A stretch of 7,342 bases of DNA from contig JAEXPS010000110.1 of assembly GCA_023438885.1 (NCBI GenBank), positions 1-7,342 of the forward strand. Direction: 5' to 3'. The notes below the pieces were generated by a model, which worked only from the letters and a program-made list of their open reading frames with translations, was not told the DNA's origin and did not search any database. The position numbers and the translations under genes are program-made. This document shows positions 1 through 5,652 of this stretch, one piece after another; position 1 is the stretch's first letter, and every line of letters starts with the position of its first letter. Source of the stretch: Actinomycetes bacterium. GTDB lineage: Bacteria > Actinomycetota > Actinomycetes > Actinomycetales > Cellulomonadaceae.

Positions 1-70
1 GCGCCGTTCCTGGCGCCGGCCCTTCGTGCTGCCGGGGCATCATCCGGACCTCCCCGGGGTTGACCCAGGC

Positions 71-553
71 ATGGGCCTCTACGACATCCCGTTCCGTCGC
101 ATGGACGGGAGCACGACGTGTCTGGCCGAGCACCGCGACGAGGTGGTGCTCGTGGTGAACGTCGCGTCACGCTGCGGCCTGGCCCCCCAGTACGCCGCGC
201 TCGAGACGATGCACGAGAAGTACCGCGACCGCGGCTTCACCGTGCTGGCCTTCCCCAGCAACCAGTTCCTCCAGGAGCTGTCGACCAACGAGGCGATCGC
301 CGAGTTCTGCGAGCGCACCTACGGGGTCACCTTCCCCGTGCTCGACAAGATCCGCGTCAACGGCCGCCACGAGCACCCGCTCTACACGGAGCTGAAGAAG
401 ACCCCCGACTCCCAGGGCAAGGCGGGACGCGTCACGTGGAACTTCGAGAAGTTCGTGGTGCTGCCCGGCGGCAAGGTGCGTCGCTTCCGGCCCCGCACGC
501 TGCCCGACGATCCCGCGATCCTCGCGGTGATCGAGGCCCACCTGCCGCGCTGA
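71..553 (+). CDS. Glutathione peroxidase family thiol peroxidase
   Basis: This 160-residue protein reduces hydrogen peroxide or organic hydroperoxides, most likely in the cytoplasm with thioredoxin as reductant rather than glutathione. The family tetrad is visible: peroxidatic Cys35 in NVASRCG, Gln65 in SNQF, and Trp123-Asn124 in VTWNFEKF. Cys80 in AEFCERTYGVTFP sits where the resolving cysteine of yeast Gpx3-type enzymes lies, which supports a two-cysteine mechanism. The common FPCNQF cysteine is serine here (residue 63). The enzyme has cysteine, not selenocysteine. I chose ATG 71 because MGLYDIPF matches the usual family N-terminus; a GTG at 26 would add 15 residues with no family resemblance. 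No good Shine-Dalgarno is seen before 71. It converges on hemW with only four bases between the stop codons. The family call is firm; the reductant is inferred. Confidence 0.93.
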   Translation: MGLYDIPFRRMDGSTTCLAEHRDEVVLVVNVASRCGLAPQYAALETMHEKYRDRGFTVLAFPSNQFLQELSTNEAIAEFCERTYGVTFPVLDKIRVNGRHEHPLYTELKKTPDSQGKAGRVTWNFEKFVVLPGGKVRRFRPRTLPDDPAILAVIEAHLPR

Positions 554-561
554 GCGCTCAG
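550..561. terminator. Palindrome spanning both convergent stop codons
   Basis: CTGAGCGCTCAG is a perfect 12-bp palindrome. It contains the peroxidase stop (TGA, 551-553) on one strand and the hemW stop (TGA, read from 560 to 558) on the other. It could form a very short hairpin (four pairs with a GCGC loop) in either transcript, but there is no T-tract on either side. A terminator role is therefore weakly supported; it may simply follow from two TGA codons facing each other at this spacing. Confidence 0.3.
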
Positions 562-1790
562 GCGACCAGCGCGCGCACCACGGCATCCGCGAGCAGGCGC
601 CCGCGGCGGGTGAGCACCACGCGTGGGTCCGTGCGGTCCAGGGCGGCACCGGGCGCCACGAGGCCGTCGGCCACGAGCGCGGCGACCGCGCGGCGTCCCT
701 CGTCGGACAGGGCGGCCAGCGGCAGACCCGTGGCGAGCCGCACCTCCAGCAGCACCCGCTCGAGGGCGCGCGTCTGCTCGGGCAGCACCTCGCGCGCGGC
801 CGCGGGCGAGAGCCCCGCCTCCAGCCGTGCGGCGTAGGCCCGCGGGTGCTTGACGTTCCACCACCGCACGCCGCCCACGTGGCTGTGCGCCCCCGGGCCG
901 ATCCCCCACCAGTCGTCACCCCGCCAGTACGCGAGGTTGTGGCGGCAGGCGTCCGACGGGGTTCGCGCCCAGTTCGAGACCTCGTACCAGCGCAGGCCGG
1001 CGGCGGCGAGCAGGTCGTCGGCCAGCTCGTACTTCGCGGCCTGGTCGTCCTCGTCGGGCATCGCCAGCTCGCCGCGGCGCACCTGGGCGCCCATGCGGGT
1101 GCCGGGCTCCACCACCAGGGCGTACGCCGACACGTGCTCCACGCCGGTGGCGAGCGCGGCCTCGACCGACGCGCGCCAGTCGTCGAGCGACTCCCCCGGG
1201 GTGCCATAGATCAGGTCCAGCGACACCCGCAGACCGGCGTCCCTGGCCCACCGCACCACGTCGGGGATGCGCACCGGGTCGTGGGTCCGGTCGAGAGTCG
1301 CGAGCACGTGCGGCACCGCCGACTGCATGCCGAAGGAGACGCGGGTGAACCCGGCCGCCGCGAGCGCCGCCAGCGACGCGGGCGTCACGGAGTCCGGGTT
1401 CGCCTCGGTGGTCACCTCGGCGCCGTCGGCCAGCCCCCAGGCGTCACGGACCGAGCCCAGCAGCGCGGCGAGGTCGGCCGCGGGCAGCACGGTCGGCGTC
1501 CCGCCGCCGACGAACACCGTCGAGACCGGCCGCGCCGGCAGCCCGGCCTCGCGCAGCACCCGCTCGCCGAGCACCACCTCGCGGATCGCCGTTGTGGCGT
1601 AGGAGGCCTGGCTCGCCCCGCCACCCAGCTCGGTGCCGGTGTACGTGTTGAAGTCGCAGTACCCGCAGCGCACCGTGCAGAACGGCACGTGCAGGTAGAC
1701 ACCGAACGCGCGCCCGGCGGCGCCCGCAGCGGCTGACGAGGGCAGCGCGCCGTCGTCGGGCGCGAGGTCGCCGTCCGGCAGCTGGGGCAT
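558..1790 (-). CDS. hemW: Radical SAM heme chaperone HemW
   Basis: This 410-residue radical SAM protein belongs to the HemW family, which binds heme and is thought to deliver it to membrane cytochromes. The [4Fe-4S] motif C38-x3-C42-x2-C45 is followed by D-F. The fourth cysteine of true coproporphyrinogen dehydrogenase HemN (CxC) is therefore replaced by Phe47, as in HemW. The SAM-binding GGGTP is at 95-99 and EANPD at 129-133. HNLAYW is at 284-289 and GIGPGAHS at 296-303, and the C-terminus resembles a small winged-helix domain. I chose ATG 1790 because MPQLPDG resembles actinobacterial HemW starts; a longer reading to 1868 would run over the merR start. A CACGAT hexamer lies six bases upstream (1797-1802), so the mRNA may be leaderless. 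Older annotations often call this family oxygen-independent coproporphyrinogen oxidase. Confidence 0.95.
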   Translation of the reverse strand: MPQLPDGDLAPDDGALPSSAAAGAAGRAFGVYLHVPFCTVRCGYCDFNTYTGTELGGGASQASYATTAIREVVLGERVLREAGLPARPVSTVFVGGGTPTVLPAADLAALLGSVRDAWGLADGAEVTTEANPDSVTPASLAALAAAGFTRVSFGMQSAVPHVLATLDRTHDPVRIPDVVRWARDAGLRVSLDLIYGTPGESLDDWRASVEAALATGVEHVSAYALVVEPGTRMGAQVRRGELAMPDEDDQAAKYELADDLLAAAGLRWYEVSNWARTPSDACRHNLAYWRGDDWWGIGPGAHSHVGGVRWWNVKHPRAYAARLEAGLSPAAAREVLPEQTRALERVLLEVRLATGLPLAALSDEGRRAVAALVADGLVAPGAALDRTDPRVVLTRRGRLLADAVVRALVA

Positions 1791-1796
1791 GCGGCC

Positions 1797-1802
1797 ATCG
1801 TG
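1797..1802 (-). promoter_or_regulatory. Possible -10 element of hemW, leaderless layout
   Basis: On the minus strand CACGAT is followed by six bases (GGCCGC) and then the hemW ATG. It fits the actinobacterial TANNNT -10 pattern except at the first base. No convincing -35 is seen. If used, transcription would start at or near the A of the start codon. Confidence 0.25.
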
Positions 1803-1822
1803 CCACCGCGCGCACGGGGTCC

Positions 1823-1853
1823 TTTGCTTCGACCGCGCTCGAAGCCCTAGCGT
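1823..1853 (+). promoter_or_regulatory. MerR-type promoter and operator of the merR gene
   Basis: A poor -35 (TTTGCT, 1823-1828) and a -10 (TAGCGT, 1848-1853) are separated by 19 bp, the overlong spacing typical of MerR-controlled promoters. Between and over them lies an 18-bp dyad, CTTCGACCG/CGCTCGAAG (1827-1844), with one mismatched pair. The dyad is centred 7.5 bases into the spacer. The merR ATG begins eight bases after the -10, so the transcript is probably leaderless. The same operator occurs before the aldo/keto reductase, which argues that the MerR protein binds both. The dyad also lies 37-54 bp upstream of the divergent hemW start. Confidence 0.72.
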
Positions 1854-1860
1854 CGAGGCC

Positions 1861-2250
1861 ATGACCACTGCCGTCGCCGAGCGGACCTACGCCATCGAGG
1901 AGGTCGGCGAGCTGACCGGCCTGACGCCCCACACGCTGCGGTACTACGAGCGCATCGGGCTGCTGGAGCCCGTGCCCCGCGCCGCCAGCGGCCACCGCCG
2001 GTACACCGAGGACGACCTCGGCTGGGTGCGGTTCGTCGTCATGCTGCGCCAGACCGGGATGTCGATCGCGGAGTCTCTCGCCTTCATGGAGCTGACCCGC
2101 GCCGGCGACCACACGATCCCCGAGCGGGTGCGCCTGCTGCGCGGCCACCGCGACTCGCTCGTCGCCGAGCTGGCGGTGCTCCAGCAGCACCTCGGCGCCA
2201 TCAACCGCAAGATCGACATCTACGAAGGACTGCTCCGAGAAGGCCGTTGA
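1861..2250 (+). CDS. MerR family transcriptional regulator
   Basis: This 129-residue regulator has the MerR layout. A winged helix-turn-helix spans about residues 10-78, with the signature TLRYYERIGLL at 25-35, followed by the wing (GHRRYTEDDL, 44-53). A dimerisation coiled coil spans about 87-125. Proteins of this family bind a dyad in a 19-bp promoter spacer and unwind it when an effector binds. There is no cysteine in the protein, so metal or thiol chemistry at the usual MerR/NmlR-type cysteines is excluded; the effector is unknown. I chose ATG 1861 because it sits just after the -10 and gives the standard N-terminus; a GTG-type reading from 1789 would include the promoter. It is followed 72 bp later by an aldo/keto reductase with its own copy of the operator, so autoregulation plus control of the reductase is the natural inference. 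Confidence 0.92.
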   Translation: MTTAVAERTYAIEEVGELTGLTPHTLRYYERIGLLEPVPRAASGHRRYTEDDLGWVRFVVMLRQTGMSIAESLAFMELTRAGDHTIPERVRLLRGHRDSLVAELAVLQQHLGAINRKIDIYEGLLREGR

Positions 2251-2277
2251 CTGCGAGCGCGCTCGAACTCCTAGCGT
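2247..2277 (+). promoter_or_regulatory. MerR-type promoter and operator of the aldo/keto reductase
   Basis: The -35 TTGACT (2247-2252) and -10 TAGCGT (2272-2277) are separated by exactly 19 bp. The spacer holds the perfect 12-bp dyad CGAGCG/CGCTCG (2254-2265). The spacer agrees with the merR promoter spacer at 15 of 19 positions, the -10 is identical, and the dyad is centred at the same spacer position. The -35 is better than that of merR. The merR stop codon (2248-2250) lies inside it. The expected start of transcription is near 2284, giving a leader of about 40 bases with a Shine-Dalgarno. Confidence 0.82.
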
Positions 2278-2322
2278 TCCTCCCCAGGTTCCCACCTCGG
2301 GAGCCCGGAGGGGATGACGAGA

Positions 2323-3324
2323 ATGAAGACCACACCGCTGGGAACCACGGGCGAGCAGGTCAGCGCCCTGGCTCTCGGCTGCATGCAGATGGGCACCATC
2401 ACCGACGACGAGGCGTCGTTCGCGCTGCTGGACAGATACGTGGAGCACGGCGGCGCCTTCCTCGACACCGCCGACTGCTACTCGTGGTGGTGGGCGCGAG
2501 GCACCCAGGGCGGGCAGAGCGAGGACGTGCTGGGCCGCTGGATGGAGCAGCGCGGCAACCGTGACCGCACCTTCGTCGCCACCAAGGCGACCGCGCGGGT
2601 GAATGCCGTGGAGCACGCCTGGACCGACGGCGAGCCCGACTGGGGGTACGCCCGAGCGAACTTCGTCGGCGCCGGCGCGGCCAGGCTGCGCGAGAGCCTG
2701 GAGGCCAGCCTGCGCCGGCTGCGCACCGACCGGATCGACCTGTACTACGTGCACGTCGACGACCTGGCGACGCCGCTGGAGGAGACGCTCGAGACGCTCG
2801 CCGGGTTCGTCGCCGAGGGCAAGGTGAGGTATCTCGGCTGGTCGAACGTCCGCACGCGGCGGCTGGAGCGCATCCGCCAGCTGTGCGAGCGCAACGGCTG
2901 GCCGGTGCCGGTCGCCCTGCAGCAGGAGTACTCGCTGCTGCACCGGCGGGCCGGGCTGCGCACGTCGTCGATCGTCGACGACGAGCAGCTCGACTACCTG
3001 GAGCACCACCCGGACCTGACGCTGGTGGCGTACTCGCCCGTGCTCAAGGGCCTCTACGACCAGTGGCCCGACCAGGTCGGCGCCAACTGGCTGCTGGAGT
3101 CCTACCGCGGCGAGCGGGCGGAGAGCCAGCTCGAGGCGGTGCGCGAGGTGGCCGGCGAGCTGGGCGTGCTGCCGAGCCAGGTGGTGCTGGCCTGGCTGGC
3201 GCAGCACAGCCCGGCGGTGGTGCCGATCATCGGCACGGCCTCGCCGGAGCGGCTCGACCAGGCGGTCGCGGCGGTCGAGCTGGGCCTGACCGACGCCCAC
3301 CTGGCGCGGTTGGCCACGGCCTAG
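2323..3324 (+). CDS. Aldo/keto reductase
   Basis: This 333-residue protein is an NADPH-dependent aldo/keto reductase reducing aldehydes or ketones to alcohols in the cytoplasm; the substrate is unknown. The catalytic tetrad of the superfamily is visible: Asp48 in FLDTAD, Tyr53, Lys88 in VATK and His144 in YYVHVDD. Cofactor-side motifs include GWSN (172-175), AYSPVLKG (236-243) and PIIGTASPERL (301-311). Between Tyr53 and GQSEDVLG there is an unusually long, Trp-rich loop (SWWWARGTQG), so the active-site rim may differ from common family members. I preferred ATG 2323 over ATG 2314 because GGAGGGG (2307-2313) is directly adjacent to 2314 but nine bases from 2323, and MKTTPLG fits the family start. 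A MerR-type promoter precedes it, suggesting induction by a toxic carbonyl or another small molecule. A strong hairpin follows the stop. Confidence 0.93.
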   Translation: MKTTPLGTTGEQVSALALGCMQMGTITDDEASFALLDRYVEHGGAFLDTADCYSWWWARGTQGGQSEDVLGRWMEQRGNRDRTFVATKATARVNAVEHAWTDGEPDWGYARANFVGAGAARLRESLEASLRRLRTDRIDLYYVHVDDLATPLEETLETLAGFVAEGKVRYLGWSNVRTRRLERIRQLCERNGWPVPVALQQEYSLLHRRAGLRTSSIVDDEQLDYLEHHPDLTLVAYSPVLKGLYDQWPDQVGANWLLESYRGERAESQLEAVREVAGELGVLPSQVVLAWLAQHSPAVVPIIGTASPERLDQAVAAVELGLTDAHLARLATA

Positions 3325-3336
3325 CGGGACGGAGGG

Positions 3337-3368
3337 GTAGCCCCGGGACTCGTCGTGCCCGGGGCTAC
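3337..3368. terminator. Bidirectional hairpin terminator between aldo/keto reductase and lepA
   Basis: GTAGCCCCGGG (3337-3347) pairs perfectly with CCCGGGGCTAC (3358-3368) around a 10-base loop, a very stable 11-bp stem. On the plus strand it is followed by TTCTTG, a weak T-rich tail, so it best serves the reductase transcript. On the minus strand the lepA stop codon (3367-3365) lies inside the stem and the tail is C-rich. It is the only strong terminator-like hairpin I noticed in the window. Confidence 0.75.
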
Positions 3369-5239
3369 TTCTTGGCCTTGTCCTTGTCCGACGAGCCCGC
3401 CTCGGAGGAGAGCGCCGCGATGAAGGCCTCCTGCGGCACCTCGACCCGCCCGATGGTCTTCATCCGCTTCTTGCCCTCCTTCTGCTTCTCCAGGAGCTTG
3501 CGCTTGCGGGTGATGTCGCCGCCGTAGCACTTGGCCAACACGTCCTTGCGGATCGCCCGGATGGTCTCGCGGGCGATCACCCGCGTCCCGATCGCGGCCT
3601 GCACCGGCACCTCGAACTGCTGGCGCGGGATCAGCTCGCGCAGCTTGCTCGTCATCGAGACGCCATAGGCGTAGGCCTTGTCCTTGTGGACGATGGCGCT
3701 GAACGCGTCCACCTGCTCGCCCTGGAGCAGCAGGTCGACCTTGACCAGGTCGGCGACCTGCTGGCCGTCGGGCTCGTAGTCGAGGCTGGCGTAGCCCTTG
3801 GTGCGGCTCTTCAGCGCGTCGAAGAAGTCGAAGACGATCTCCGCCAAGGGCAGCCGGTACCTGAGCTCGACGCGGTCCTCGGAGAGGTAGTCCATGCCCT
3901 TCATCTCGCCGCGGCGCGACTGGCACAGCTCCATGACGGTGCCGACGAACTCGCTCGGCGTGAGGATCGTCGCCTTGACCACCGGCTCACGGACGTCCTT
4001 GATCTTGCCGGCGGGGAACTCGCTCGGGTTGGTGACGCGCACCTCGGTGCGGTCCTCCATCGTCACGTCGTACTCGACGTTCGGGGCGGTGGAGATCAGG
4101 TCCAGACCGAACTCCCGCTCCAGCCGCTCGCGCACGATCTCGAGGTGCAACAGCCCGAGGAAGCCGACGCGGAAGCCGAAGCCGAGCGCCACCGACGTCT
4201 CCGGCTCGTAGTGCAGCGCGGCGTCGTTGAGCTTGAGCTTGTCGAGGGCATCGCGCAGGTCCGGGTAGTCCGAGCCGTCGATCGGGTACAGGCCGGAGAA
4301 CACCATCGGCTTGGGGTCGCGGTAACCCGCCAGCGATCGGGTGGCGGGCTTGCTCGCGTTGGTGATCGTGTCGCCGACCTTGGACTGCCGCACGTCCTTG
4401 ACGCCGGTGATCAGGTACCCCACCTCGCCCACGCCGAGCCCCGAGGTCGGCACCGGCTCCGGGGAGATCACGCCGATCTCCAGCAGCTCGTGGGTGGCGC
4501 GGGTGGACATCATCGCGATGCGCTCGCGCGGGTCCAGGTGGCCGTCGACCACCCGGACGTAGGTGACCACGCCGCGGTAGGTGTCGTACACGGAGTCGAA
4601 GATCATGGCGCGCGCCGCCGCCCCCGCGTCACCCGTCGGGTGGGGCACGGTGCGCACGATCTCGTCGAGCAGCTCGCCGACCCCGGCCCCCGTCTTGCCG
4701 GACACGCGCAGGCATTCGCTCGGCTCCACGCCGATCAGGTGCGCCAGCTCCTCGGCGTACTTGTCCGGCTGTGCCGCGGGCAGGTCGATCTTGTTCAGCA
4801 CGGGAATGATGTGCAGGTCGTTCTCGAGCGCCAGGTACAGGTTGGCGAGCGTCTGGGCCTCGATGCCCTGTGCGGCGTCGACGAGCAGCACGGCGCCCTC
4901 GCAGGCGGCGAGCGACCGGGACACCTCGTAGGTGAAGTCCACGTGACCCGGGGTGTCGATCATGTTGAGCGCGTACGGGGTGCCGTCGAGCTCCCACGGC
5001 ATGCGCACCGCCTGCGACTTGATGGTGATGCCACGCTCGCGCTCGATGTCCATCCGGTCGAGGTACTGCGCCCGCATCGCCCGCGCATCGACCACTCCGG
5101 TCAGCTGCAGCATGCGGTCCGCGAGCGTCGACTTGCCGTGGTCGATGTGCGCGATGATGCAGAAGTTGCGCAGCAGCTCCGGCGGGGTCGCGGCCGGGCG
5201 GATGCGCGCGGCCGCGGCAGCGGCGGGGATCGGGGGCAC
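3365..5239 (-). CDS. lepA: Elongation factor 4 (LepA), ribosome-associated GTPase
   Basis: This 624-residue translational GTPase acts on the ribosome, where LepA has been linked to back-translocation and to initiation or 30S assembly. The GTPase motifs are intact: AHIDHGKST (30-38), RGITI (70-74), DTPGH (95-99), NKID (149-152) and SGKTG (180-184). EF-G-like domains II, III and V follow. The LepA-specific C-terminal domain is visible, with YGGDITRKRKLLEKQKEGK (572-590) and a Lys-rich tail. The start is probably GTG 5239, preceded by GGAG five bases upstream; the length then matches actinobacterial LepA. The open frame continues to 5602 but that part shows no LepA similarity and overlaps the dodecin. 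The gene lies between convergent and divergent neighbours, so it is transcribed alone. Its promoter must lie in 5240-5408, but I cannot place a clear -35 and -10. Confidence 0.97.
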   Translation of the reverse strand: MPPIPAAAAAARIRPAATPPELLRNFCIIAHIDHGKSTLADRMLQLTGVVDARAMRAQYLDRMDIERERGITIKSQAVRMPWELDGTPYALNMIDTPGHVDFTYEVSRSLAACEGAVLLVDAAQGIEAQTLANLYLALENDLHIIPVLNKIDLPAAQPDKYAEELAHLIGVEPSECLRVSGKTGAGVGELLDEIVRTVPHPTGDAGAAARAMIFDSVYDTYRGVVTYVRVVDGHLDPRERIAMMSTRATHELLEIGVISPEPVPTSGLGVGEVGYLITGVKDVRQSKVGDTITNASKPATRSLAGYRDPKPMVFSGLYPIDGSDYPDLRDALDKLKLNDAALHYEPETSVALGFGFRVGFLGLLHLEIVRERLEREFGLDLISTAPNVEYDVTMEDRTEVRVTNPSEFPAGKIKDVREPVVKATILTPSEFVGTVMELCQSRRGEMKGMDYLSEDRVELRYRLPLAEIVFDFFDALKSRTKGYASLDYEPDGQQVADLVKVDLLLQGEQVDAFSAIVHKDKAYAYGVSMTSKLRELIPRQQFEVPVQAAIGTRVIARETIRAIRKDVLAKCYGGDITRKRKLLEKQKEGKKRMKTIGRVEVPQEAFIAALSSEAGSSDKDKAKK

Positions 5240-5257
5240 GGGCGCTCCAGAACGAGG

Positions 5258-5272
5258 GAAGACGGCGTCTTC
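5258..5272. promoter_or_regulatory. Perfect palindrome in the lepA/dodecin divergent region
   Basis: GAAGACGGCGTCTTC is a perfect palindrome with 7-bp arms around one central base. It sits 19 bp upstream of the lepA start codon and directly abuts TATGGT (5273-5278), a TANNNT-type -10 on the plus strand. That placement fits a repressor operator controlling one or both divergent genes, or a short hairpin in the lepA leader. No matching protein-binding consensus is recognised. Confidence 0.4.
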
Positions 5273-5278
5273 TATGGT
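5273..5278 (+). promoter_or_regulatory. Possible -10 element for the dodecin transcript
   Basis: TATGGT fits the actinobacterial TANNNT -10. It would start transcription near 5285 and give the dodecin a leader of roughly 125 bases. No good -35 is present 16-19 bp upstream; the palindrome 5258-5272 occupies the spacer. Confidence 0.22.
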
Positions 5279-5344
5279 CCCATGCCTTCGCACCGGGTTC
5301 GTGTCGCTCGCTGCCGCTTCGTGTTGCGGGAACCCTCGGGTGCG

Positions 5345-5379
5345 ACGAGCCTCGCAAGCGGGGCTCACCACGAGCCTCG
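5345..5379. repeat. 10-bp direct repeat and dyad upstream of the dodecin
   Basis: ACGAGCCTCG occurs exactly at 5345-5354 and again at 5370-5379, a period of 25 bases. The first copy also begins a 20-bp dyad, GAGCCTCGC-AA-GCGGGGCTC (5347-5366), complementary apart from one T/G pair. Together they could form an operator or an RNA stem shortly before the dodecin Shine-Dalgarno. The function is unknown. Confidence 0.4.
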
Positions 5380-5408
5380 GCAACCCATCAGCTCGACGAG
5401 GAGGCGCC

Positions 5409-5612
5409 ATGTCGTCCGTGGCACGCATCACCCAGATCAGCGCGCGGTCCGACAAGGGTTTCGAGGACGCGGTCAAGGTCGGCCTGGACCGGGCCACGGC
5501 GACGCTGCGAAACGTGACCGGCGCGTGGGTCAAGGAGCAGAAGGTCGAGGTCGAGAACGGCGCCATCACCACGTACCAGGTGGTGCTCGAGGTGACGTTC
5601 ATCCTCGACTGA
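5409..5612 (+). CDS. Dodecin family flavin-binding protein
   Basis: This 67-residue protein matches dodecin, a small beta-alpha-beta-beta protein that forms hollow dodecamers and stores or buffers flavins (riboflavin, FMN, FAD), sometimes with coenzyme A. The order is a first strand (VARITQIS, 4-11), one helix (KGFEDAVKVGLDRATATLRN, 16-35), then strands WVKEQKVEVE (40-49) and TYQVVLEVTFILD (55-67). Trp40 occupies the place of the tryptophan that stacks on the flavin ring, and Gln57 corresponds to the flavin-contacting glutamine. ATG 5409 follows GAGGAGG (5398-5404), a strong Shine-Dalgarno four bases away. The gene is divergent from lepA and is followed 40 bp later by an MDMPI-fold gene on the same strand. 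It is complete despite its small size. Confidence 0.9.
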   Translation: MSSVARITQISARSDKGFEDAVKVGLDRATATLRNVTGAWVKEQKVEVENGAITTYQVVLEVTFILD

Positions 5613-5652
5613 CGCCCGAGGCGGTGTGGGTGGCGGGTGGCAACGTGGCGGC

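Noticed and set aside
26..70. Upstream GTG start for the peroxidase
   Set aside because: The added 15 residues do not resemble the family, while ATG 71 gives the standard N-terminus.
118..1736. Long plus-strand frames across the peroxidase end and hemW
   Set aside because: Arg/Ala/Pro-rich shadows of the real genes produced by GC bias.
1444..3300. 618-residue minus-strand open frame across merR and the aldo/keto reductase
   Set aside because: It is antisense to two clear genes and also overlaps hemW in another frame; no recognisable motif.
5240..5408. FMN or other riboswitch upstream of the dodecin
   Set aside because: No known riboswitch consensus is visible; only a short dyad and a direct repeat are seen.
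5240..5602. N-terminal extension of lepA to 5602
   Set aside because: The added 121 residues have no LepA similarity and would overlap the dodecin gene; GTG 5239 has a Shine-Dalgarno.
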